This document shows positions 15,188 through 22,057 of a DNA stretch of 24,124 nt, piece by piece. The DNA comes from Euryarchaeota archaeon UBA250. GTDB lineage: Archaea; Thermoplasmatota; Poseidoniia; Poseidoniales; Thalassarchaeaceae. The number at the start of each line of letters is the position of its first letter. Positions within the stretch are counted from its first letter, which is position 1. The position numbers and the translations under genes are program-made. The notes below the pieces were generated by a model. That model ran no database searches. It was not told where the DNA came from and saw nothing but the letters and a program-made list of their open reading frames with translations. The stretch is taken from contig DATW01000027.1 of NCBI GenBank assembly GCA_002504845.1, forward strand, positions 1-24,124, written 5' to 3'.

Positions 15188-15471
15188 ATTCAGGTCTCCT
15201 TTTTTTCATAACCGCCGCAGAACCGCCTAAACGGCCTGCACCGGGCCCGTAGCGAACGGAGAGGACCGTGACACCGGCATACGACCCCGAGTGGGGTTCG
15301 ACAGCCTTGGGATGCGTTCACAGAGCCCTGTGGTGTCTGGTACTCCTCGTTACGAGCGGCCTTGCGACCTGCCTTCCATTTATGAAAGAATCGGACGGCA
15401 CCAATATCAATCAGGCTAGACATCACTCGATTGGAATGCTTTAGAACCGTGGTTTCAAAGGACATACGAAT
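15188..15471. promoter_or_regulatory. divergent promoter region and rpl3 leader
   Basis: This 284-base space separates rpl3 (minus) from the helicase (plus) and should hold promoters for both. The rpl3 side is GC-rich and can fold into several short stems, including the motif at 15281-15299 shared with the 16S leader. AT-richer sequence lies near 15375-15390 (TTCATAAATG on minus), a weak TATA candidate for the ribosomal operon. A weak plus-strand TTTAGAA near 15440 could serve the helicase. A 114-residue minus frame crosses the region, but I do not recognise it and do not call it. Confidence 0.55.
15281..15299 (-). promoter_or_regulatory. hairpin motif shared with the 16S leader (copy 2)
   Basis: The plus strand reads ACGACCCCGAGTGGGGTTC. 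It matches the 16S-leader copy at 730-746 over the first 11 and the last 6 or more bases, with two bases inserted. Complementary ACCCC and GGGGT arms are kept, so both copies can form the same stem. It lies about 95 bases before the rpl3 start codon. Confidence 0.5.
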
Positions 15472-17217
15472 ATGTGTCCCAGAGTGGCTCATCCTAATTT
15501 GAGAAAGGGGTTTCTTGAAGCCCGCGCATATCAACTTGAAGGAGTTGCGGAATCCTTGCAGTCATCGACTCTTCTGGTTTATCCGACTGCAGGGGGAAAG
15601 ACAGCAGTTGCAGTCATGGCGATGGCTGAAACTCTCCATAGAGACGAAGGTGCGATAGTGATTATAGCACCCACCGTAGGATTAGTCGATCAACATCAAA
15701 GAACTATCTCGGAATGGTTAGTTTCTGATTTTGAATCGGTTTCTCTGACGGGTTCCACCCCTCCTGCAAAGAGAAAACAAATATGGAAGATCTCCAGAAT
15801 CGTAGTGACTACGCCTCAGATTTACAGAAATGATGTTTTGTCCGGTTTGGTTGTGCCCTCGGACATTAGCCTCCTGATTATCGATGAGGCTCACCACGCA
15901 GTCGGCAATCATGCGATGGCGCTATCTGCAGACCTCCACATGGAGAATGGCGGAGAGAGGATTCTTGCAATGACTGCAAGCCCTGGATTTTCTAGAGATC
16001 ATGTTCGCTCATTATGCAACAGACTTTCAATAGATAGGATACATCTGAGATCTTCTGACGATCCGATGATGAAGGAATACCTCTCTGACTTGGACATTGT
16101 CGAAATCCGTGTTGACGTTCCAAATGAATTGCTCGAATTAGCCGCCCCCATACGTGGATGGCAACGAAGCATAGTGGATGTGGAGCGGCGACTGGGGAGA
16201 TATGTGCATGAGGGTGCAATTGGCTATGCTGGCCTTTCAAGTGCGATGGAACGTGCTCAAGCTGCAATAAGAAGGGGAGATGGGACCGGATATGCTTCTG
16301 TGTCTCGAATAGCTCTGGCTATGACTCTGAATCATCTGATTAATCATCTCCTATCCCAGGGTGTCGCTGCTGCACGAGAGTTCCTAAGAAGAAAATCCGT
16401 AGACTCGGATTCAAAGAAGAAATCTAGCAGAGATCTGCTCAAAGATCGAAGAATCAGGTCATTGATCGAAAAGCTTGACGATATGCGAGAAGTGCACTCC
16501 AAGATAGGCTCCGTCAGAAGGCTCGTAGCTGAACGCCTACGTAGGAACAGAGATGGAAAGATAATCATATTCGCTACATATCGAGATACGGTCTCAGCGA
16601 TACATCAGGCCCTTTCCGACATTAGCGGAGCGCATCCCGTTAGATTCGTCGGGCAGGCAAACAGGGGGGAAAGTGGACTCAGTTCGGGAGAGCAAATTGA
16701 GACTATCAATTCATTCAGGGAGGGGCATTACAACATACTGGTTGCTACTTCCGTGGGAGAGGAGGGGCTAGACATACCCTCTGCAGATCTTGTGATCTTC
16801 TACGAACCAGTCGGAAGTGAAACTCGGACAATTCAGAGAAGAGGGCGAACTGGAAGAAGAAGGCAGGGCGATGTTGTCGTACTCATAGCAGAGGGAACAA
16901 GGGATGAGGGCGCGGTTTCAGCCTCACTGCGACGAGAGCTGGCCATGAAGAGGTCTATTCACTCAGTCAGAAGGTTGCTTACCAGTGGCCCTATAGATTA
17001 CAGTCTCCTCGATTCTTTCACCGTGGATCTCGGTGTTGAATTCGTAAAAGCTGAGTTCTTCATCTCGGAAGAAAGAGGCAGACATGCTGTGAATCTATCG
17101 GAAGAGAGGAACCCTGCCAGAGTTATTGATGATGTAGAAGAAGAGGTTTCGTCTTTATCGGATCCTTCATCATTTCGACCTAGGGGGCAATTCGGTCTTG
17201 AAGACTTCAAGAGATGA
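15472..17217 (+). CDS. Hef/FANCM-type superfamily 2 helicase without nuclease domain
   Basis: This is an ATP-dependent DNA helicase or translocase of the Hef/Mph1/FANCM group, likely acting on stalled forks and branched DNA. The 581 residues contain motif I PTAGGKT (38-44), motif II DEAH (138-141) in the family context IIDEAHHAVGNHA, motif III TAS (168-170) and a helical insertion between the RecA folds (about 205-340). Motif IV region IIIFATYRDT (364-373), FVGQANR (392-398), motif V ATSVGEEGLDIP (425-436) and motif VI QRRGRTGR (455-462) follow. Full euryarchaeal Hef adds an XPF-type nuclease after this; here the protein ends about 120 residues past motif VI with an acidic stretch and QFGLEDFKR. 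It is the only plus-strand gene and converges with the CCG-family gene, 16 bases apart. Other SF2 helicases are less likely. Confidence 0.9.
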   Translation: MCPRVAHPNLRKGFLEARAYQLEGVAESLQSSTLLVYPTAGGKTAVAVMAMAETLHRDEGAIVIIAPTVGLVDQHQRTISEWLVSDFESVSLTGSTPPAKRKQIWKISRIVVTTPQIYRNDVLSGLVVPSDISLLIIDEAHHAVGNHAMALSADLHMENGGERILAMTASPGFSRDHVRSLCNRLSIDRIHLRSSDDPMMKEYLSDLDIVEIRVDVPNELLELAAPIRGWQRSIVDVERRLGRYVHEGAIGYAGLSSAMERAQAAIRRGDGTGYASVSRIALAMTLNHLINHLLSQGVAAAREFLRRKSVDSDSKKKSSRDLLKDRRIRSLIEKLDDMREVHSKIGSVRRLVAERLRRNRDGKIIIFATYRDTVSAIHQALSDISGAHPVRFVGQANRGESGLSSGEQIETINSFREGHYNILVATSVGEEGLDIPSADLVIFYEPVGSETRTIQRRGRTGRRRQGDVVVLIAEGTRDEGAVSASLRRELAMKRSIHSVRRLLTSGPIDYSLLDSFTVDLGVEFVKAEFFISEERGRHAVNLSEERNPARVIDDVEEEVSSLSDPSSFRPRGQFGLEDFKR

Positions 17218-17233
17218 TGATTCCGATACAGAT

Positions 17234-18094
17234 TCAATCGCCGATTACAGCGAGCCTGGTTTTCAGCATCGCAAGTCTTTTTGGGAAATTTCCAGTGACG
17301 AATGCAACGTATTCGGAAAGATGCACTACAGGCACATTAGTATTCAATCCCGTTGATCTAGAGGCCTTGCCTTGGTAGATATCGAGGACCCCATGGGATA
17401 GAGTACAGGCGCTGATAAGCATCTTGGCACCGCCGGCCTTGGCCTCTGAAAGTATTGTAGCTGATTGGCGTAATACTGTCTGCTCCTCTGAAAACAATCC
17501 GGGGGTGCCTGCTGAAGAGGTGCGAGAGGGATACCTTACAGGGGTTCCTCCAGAAGATTCTATGATTGATTCTAGATACCATGGGTCAAAAACATCATCT
17601 CCGCCTATCAGCCCCTCCTGCTGAAGATTTGGCCCGTAGTACGGGGCTAATTTGGAGCGGATTGGATTCTTGACTTTCTTTGAGAATGCCTCCAATCCAA
17701 TATCTTCAACGAGAACTTGGAGCAGGTGTCGTATTCGAACGGTGCCCTCTAACGTTCTCCCTGTCGTTTTCTCAAGCGTGGCGTTGACGGTGCCCATCAT
17801 GTTCAGATCAGATTTCAACATATTCAGATCCTCATAGAGCGTTGCAGCGGTAGTGGCGCATGGGGTGATTATATCCAAACCTAGGTCTTCTGCCATCGAC
17901 ATTGTTCTAGCATTCAGGGTTGCCTGAAGGGGGCGGTTTGCCTGCCCGAGTATCCCTGCCCCGCAGCTGGTTGCACCGGGTAAATCGATGAGTCCGATGC
18001 CGAGGGAACGACAAGCTGCGCGCATGGTTTCATCAACTTCAGGAGCGCTGCTGTGGGCCACATTTCCCGGATGGTATGCAAATTGGATTGGCAT
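17234..18094 (-). CDS. HdrB/SdhE-like CCG-family protein with degenerate cysteine motifs
   Basis: The 286-residue protein has the double CCG-domain layout of HdrB, SdhE and the C-terminal half of TfrB, which normally bind special [4Fe-4S] clusters. Segments AYHPGNVAHSSAPEVDETMR, LNARTMSMAEDLGLDIITPC and APYYGPNLQQ align with the family. Cluster ligands are mostly gone. In motif 1, the expected Cys positions read N11, S43, C44, C79 and T82. In motif 2 they read P155, S193, S194, C230 and S233. The spacings (32, 34 and 2; 38, 36 and 2 residues) stay as in intact proteins, so the fold is probably kept. The frame is intact and the start ATG 18094 has GAGGT overlapping the upstream stop, so it is likely translated together with the flavodoxin-SdhB-like gene. 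Active but cluster-free, or a structural subunit, is inference. Confidence 0.85.
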   Translation of the reverse strand: MPIQFAYHPGNVAHSSAPEVDETMRAACRSLGIGLIDLPGATSCGAGILGQANRPLQATLNARTMSMAEDLGLDIITPCATTAATLYEDLNMLKSDLNMMGTVNATLEKTTGRTLEGTVRIRHLLQVLVEDIGLEAFSKKVKNPIRSKLAPYYGPNLQQEGLIGGDDVFDPWYLESIIESSGGTPVRYPSRTSSAGTPGLFSEEQTVLRQSATILSEAKAGGAKMLISACTLSHGVLDIYQGKASRSTGLNTNVPVVHLSEYVAFVTGNFPKRLAMLKTRLAVIGD

Positions 18095-18105
18095 ATACGG
18101 TGACC

Positions 18106-20301
18106 TCAGAATCTTCGATCTAGACTATTGAAAATTGATACAACCTCGTGGTGCTTGTCGACTCTCTTATTGAATTGCCTCGGCATCTTTCCTAATCCTG
18201 CAGGAGGTGCGACCAATGCTAGGATATCGTTTACCATCTTTCCGCCGGTTCTCGTGAATCCTGTGACCATTCTCGCAGTGACGCCGGATGAGAGGTTGGA
18301 GAGAAGTCCGAGTGGACCGAGTACTTGACGGTAAAGTACCGTGTCGTTTACTTTGCCACTGCTCTTCAAAGTCCATGCATACCACCAAACGTGTTTTCCA
18401 TGGCGCCCATTGAAACCATTGACCTCCAAAGCACGTGTCCTGGCGCTTGACAGAGCTGCTTGGATATCGCGTCCGGCGAGAGGTTGCCTTCCGAATGGCG
18501 CCATGTCTGTCTCAGCCAAAATCGTATCCGCGCCCGCTAAGGTAGCATCAATCGCACTTATCCTCTTATCCGATGTACGTGGATCACATCTTCTAACCCA
18601 CAAATCTAGACACACCGAGGGGCCGAGATACGAGTCGGCGTAAGCCACAGCATCAGAACATGAGTGTATGACTTGGGGGCCGGCATGATTGGACATTGAA
18701 TGCAATTCAGCTGCCTTGAAGGGCTCCATCGGGCCGATGGCTATTCCTTGCTCCGACTTTACTGCCTCCCTAGTTCTCGAAACATGCCAGATCGAAGCGA
18801 TTTCTCGCTTCTTTAGTAGTCCATCGAAATCAACGCATAAGTCTCTCAGCACATCATATCCGGGAAGTGGCTCTATGGTTAGCATCACAGGGCCAGGCCT
18901 CCCATTGGAAAGGCGGTCTATCCTTGTGGATCCAGGCAATGTCACACGGCCATTAACCAGTAATGCAGTACATGGGTCATGGGGGGCGCCATCCGTAAAG
19001 CATAGACTTCCATCGTGAGTTCTTTGGATTGACCGAAGTGCGCCTAAAAGGGTAGTATGCCCGTTTAGGGAGCAAAGCCACGTGTCAGTTCCGCTTGTTC
19101 TCTCATGCGGGTCATACCTGAAAACACTGAGTTGGACCTCTACTTCTCCCGCCGAGAGATCCGGTAGTGTGAATCCGTCCTCTCCTTCCGCGGCTGAAAC
19201 ACCGCCGCTCACTAAATCTCGAATTGCATCAATGAGCTCTTCATGGAGATTTCCTGAATCATCAGTTGCCGACAGCATGGTGAGTGCTTCTTCTGCCCAA
19301 ATAGCCGCTGGAGCCTCATAATCGACATCACAATCGACCCGGTTTACCACCCTGTTCGCACCCAACTCTTCCAGTCTTTTGTCCCAGTCTTTACCGGACT
19401 GGCAGAATAGTTCGTAGGAAGTATCGCCTAGCGCTAAAACTGAGAAGGACATCCCGTCCATTCTGGGTGCATCGTCCGAAGCTGCAGCCTGCCAAAGAGC
19501 CTCGGCATTATCTGGCATCTCGCCCTCACCCCACGTAGAACAAACAATTGCGACCCGCTTCATCGAAGCCATTGAATTAATATCGAATCCATCCATATCA
19601 TGAACTACTCCTTCCATGCCATATTGGCTAGCATTCTTTGCTAGCTTGGCAGCCAATTCTTCTGAATTCCCAGATTGAGAACCAAAGAATACATTCAATG
19701 TCCTATCTCCAGCAGAAAGAAATGCTCCAAGATCGCCACTATCGGCAGGGGGTGCAGAGGTGTCCGATGCGGATTCTTCAAGAGTCTCGAGCTCAGGTTC
19801 TGAAGAAGGGACGCCTACCTTGTCTTCCTCGAAGACACCCGATGAGTTGACGGCCGCGAATTTAGATAATGCTTCCAGGGTGAAAGCAGCCGCAGGATCT
19901 TCATACTCAACATCACAGTCTAGCCTAGCCACCAGCCGATTTGCCCCTTGCTTCTCGAACCAAGAGTCCCAATCCTTTCCCGACTGACAAAAAAGGTCGT
20001 AGGAGGTGTCTCCTAATCCACAAACAGCGAAGTGGCATCCTTCCAAAGAAGGGGCGGCATCAGAACTTGCAGCTTGCCACAAATCCTCTGCATTGTCAGG
20101 CATCTCGCCCTCGCCCCATGTGCTGCAGAAAATGAGGATACGCTGATTTGAGGAAATATCTGCGAGAGTGATCTCATCCATTCCCTTTGAAATCGGCGTG
20201 AGGCCGTATTTGCTGCTAAGTTTGGATGCGGTTACTGCAAGGTCTTCTGAGTTGCCTGATTGAGAGCCGAATAAGATCAACAATGGAAGACCTTCACTCA
20301 T
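18106..20301 (-). CDS. tandem flavodoxin protein fused to a degenerate SdhB-like region
   Basis: Residues are numbered from ATG 20301 (731 residues). Two flavodoxin domains (about 6-150 and 201-347) are of the CysJ/diflavin-reductase type. Each has GSQSGNSE as phosphate loop, CSTWGEGEMPDNA, and GDTSY with LFCQSGKDWD, and they look like a tandem duplication. An acidic linker joins them. Residues about 385-631 follow SdhB/FrdB: a beta-grasp part with IEPLPGYDVLRDLCVDFDG, then DSYLGPSV and the TILAETDMAPFG segment. At the Fe-S ligand positions I find A439, C444 and G457 (2Fe-2S), N538, G541, V544 and C548, and A591, E597 and A601, so nearly all cysteines are lost. The last 100 residues are unassigned. 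No FAD/NADPH domain follows. ATG 20301 has AGGGG 8 bases upstream; an in-frame ATG at 20322 is the alternative. Likely a soluble FMN electron carrier linked to the next gene. Confidence 0.85.
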   Translation of the reverse strand: MSEGLPLLILFGSQSGNSEDLAVTASKLSSKYGLTPISKGMDEITLADISSNQRILIFCSTWGEGEMPDNAEDLWQAASSDAAPSLEGCHFAVCGLGDTSYDLFCQSGKDWDSWFEKQGANRLVARLDCDVEYEDPAAAFTLEALSKFAAVNSSGVFEEDKVGVPSSEPELETLEESASDTSAPPADSGDLGAFLSAGDRTLNVFFGSQSGNSEELAAKLAKNASQYGMEGVVHDMDGFDINSMASMKRVAIVCSTWGEGEMPDNAEALWQAAASDDAPRMDGMSFSVLALGDTSYELFCQSGKDWDKRLEELGANRVVNRVDCDVDYEAPAAIWAEEALTMLSATDDSGNLHEELIDAIRDLVSGGVSAAEGEDGFTLPDLSAGEVEVQLSVFRYDPHERTSGTDTWLCSLNGHTTLLGALRSIQRTHDGSLCFTDGAPHDPCTALLVNGRVTLPGSTRIDRLSNGRPGPVMLTIEPLPGYDVLRDLCVDFDGLLKKREIASIWHVSRTREAVKSEQGIAIGPMEPFKAAELHSMSNHAGPQVIHSCSDAVAYADSYLGPSVCLDLWVRRCDPRTSDKRISAIDATLAGADTILAETDMAPFGRQPLAGRDIQAALSSARTRALEVNGFNGRHGKHVWWYAWTLKSSGKVNDTVLYRQVLGPLGLLSNLSSGVTARMVTGFTRTGGKMVNDILALVAPPAGLGKMPRQFNKRVDKHHEVVSIFNSLDRRF

Positions 20302-20378
20302 AGTAACAACCCCTGCCCGCATATGCGATTGATTTTGTCCTAGTATGGCGACTCTTGAACTTGATGATTATACGTACT

Positions 20379-21989
20379 TCACATATCCAGTCCGTCGAAG
20401 TCACCGTCCATTGCGGGAGACCCCCCTTTGCTGGATATCACATCATCGATTCTTAGGATCATCACTGCTGTTTCGCTCGCAGATTGGATAGCCTGTTCTA
20501 CGACCCTGGTCGGTTCATACACCTTCCCAGCTTGCATATCTACGACGCCTCCATCGTAAACATTGACTCCGTGACGGTTCTTTCCCTCGGAATGTGCCTT
20601 CCTAAGAGCAATGATCGTGTTGACGGGGTCTAGGCCGGCATTCTCTGCTAGAGTCCTAGGAATGACCTCAAGAGCACCTGCGAATGCTTCGATGGCCATC
20701 TGCTCCCTCCCTCCGACGCCTTCGGCGTATGACCGGAGGTCTCTGCTTACTGCAGCCAATACCGAGCCACCGCCGGTCAGAACCTGTCCGTCCTCGTGAG
20801 CGACTGAGACTACGCCAATGGCATCATCAAAGGCTCGCCTGATTTCATCTACGACATGTTCGGTGCCACCGCGGAGAAGCACTGAAACTGCCTTCGCTTG
20901 CTCGCATCCTGTAATGAAAACCATGTCCGAGTCACCGATTTTCCTTTCATCCACACGAGCAGCATCACCGAGGTCTTCAGGCGACAGGTCGTCCAAGGTG
21001 GTTACGATTCTACCGCCAGTGGCCTTGGATAGCGCTTCCATATCGCTCTTCTTTGCTCTCCTGATGGCGAAGATTCCTGCCTTGGCCATATGGTGCTGCG
21101 CCAAATCGTCGATTCCTTTCTGACAGATTAAGACATTCGCACCTGAAGAGGATATGGTGTCTACGAGTCCTTTGATGTAGGATTCTTCCTCTTCTAAAAA
21201 TTGGGAAAGCATACTTGGGTCAGTGATCTGTATTTTCGCATCGACTTCGGTCTTCTTGACCTCGATAGCGGAGTTGACGAGTGCAACCTTTGCCCCCTCT
21301 ACGGAGCGTGGCATCCCCGAATGGACCCTTTCCTTATCCAAGATTATGCCATCGACCAGTGAGCTGTCTTTGATCGAGCCTCCTTGTTTCTTCTCGACCT
21401 TGACGTCATCAAGGTCGACTATTACTCCGCCGTCATCCTCCTGGGCTACGGCGATTACTGCCCTGACACATATGTCTGAGAGGAATTCCTTGACCGCTCC
21501 AGCACTCTTCCCAGTAAGTGCGGTCTTAGCGACTTCAGCAAGTGTCTCCTCATCCACCTCTATAGCATGATTGTCAATCAAATCAATGGCCTTGTCGGCT
21601 GCTAATCGGAAACCCTCGCAAATTACGGTAGGGTGCACATTCTGCTCAATTAAGTCCTCTGACCTCTTGAGGAGTTCGCCCGCCAGAACAACCGCGGTTG
21701 TCGTTCCATCGAAACAATGCTGCTCTTGCGTTTTTGCTATCTCGATGATCATCTTGGCAGCAGGATGTTCGATATCCATCTCTTTGAGTATAGTTGCGCC
21801 ATCATTGGTAATCACCACGTCGCCCATGCTGTCTACAAGCATCTTGTCCATACCTTTCGGCCCTAGAGTGGACCTTACTGCCTCAGCAACTGCCTTCGCA
21901 GCTGCTATGTTGTTGCTCTGTGCAGTTCTACCGCTAGTTCGCGTGGTTCCTTCCTTGAGGATGAATATGGGCTGCTGTCCGTTCGTCAT
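20379..21989 (-). CDS. thermosome subunit (group II chaperonin)
   Basis: This ATP-driven double-ring folding chamber subunit acts in the cytoplasm. The 536 residues show TLGPKGMDKMLVD (41-53), DVVITNDGATILKEM, DGTTTAVVLAGELL (94-107), RGGTEHVVDEIRRAFDDAIG with the catalytic Asp region, and QVLTGGGSVLAAVSRDLR. The usual EVGDGTT before the ATPase Asp reads HCFDGTT, so a normally conserved Gly is Phe. The C-terminus ends FDGLDM, without the Gly-Met repeats of many chaperonins. ATG 21989 is preferred over an in-frame GTG at 21995 because AGGTG lies 5 bases before it. A single subunit gene is visible in the window; others may exist elsewhere. Confidence 0.96.
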   Translation of the reverse strand: MTNGQQPIFILKEGTTRTSGRTAQSNNIAAAKAVAEAVRSTLGPKGMDKMLVDSMGDVVITNDGATILKEMDIEHPAAKMIIEIAKTQEQHCFDGTTTAVVLAGELLKRSEDLIEQNVHPTVICEGFRLAADKAIDLIDNHAIEVDEETLAEVAKTALTGKSAGAVKEFLSDICVRAVIAVAQEDDGGVIVDLDDVKVEKKQGGSIKDSSLVDGIILDKERVHSGMPRSVEGAKVALVNSAIEVKKTEVDAKIQITDPSMLSQFLEEEESYIKGLVDTISSSGANVLICQKGIDDLAQHHMAKAGIFAIRRAKKSDMEALSKATGGRIVTTLDDLSPEDLGDAARVDERKIGDSDMVFITGCEQAKAVSVLLRGGTEHVVDEIRRAFDDAIGVVSVAHEDGQVLTGGGSVLAAVSRDLRSYAEGVGGREQMAIEAFAGALEVIPRTLAENAGLDPVNTIIALRKAHSEGKNRHGVNVYDGGVVDMQAGKVYEPTRVVEQAIQSASETAVMILRIDDVISSKGGSPAMDGDFDGLDM

Positions 21990-22057
21990 AGGCACACCTT
22001 GCTGGCATGCGAGCCAAGAGAGGGGGTGTCATAAGCCCTGCCACTCGGAAAAAGATG

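Noticed and set aside
15178..15212. Short 10-codon frame (MKKRRPEYGR) overlapping the rpl3 start, a possible leader peptide
   Set aside because: It arises from the A-rich ribosome binding region, has no binding site of its own that I can see, and is too short to support.
15190..15534. 114-residue minus-strand frame between rpl3 and the helicase
   Set aside because: Its stop lies 2 bases before the rpl3 ATG, which resembles the coupled junctions here. However, it overlaps the helicase start, its second half is Arg/Cys-rich like a GC-rich leader read in frame, and I recognise no family.
17218..17233. Bidirectional terminator between the helicase and the CCG-family gene
   Set aside because: The 16-base gap has no inverted repeat or T run.
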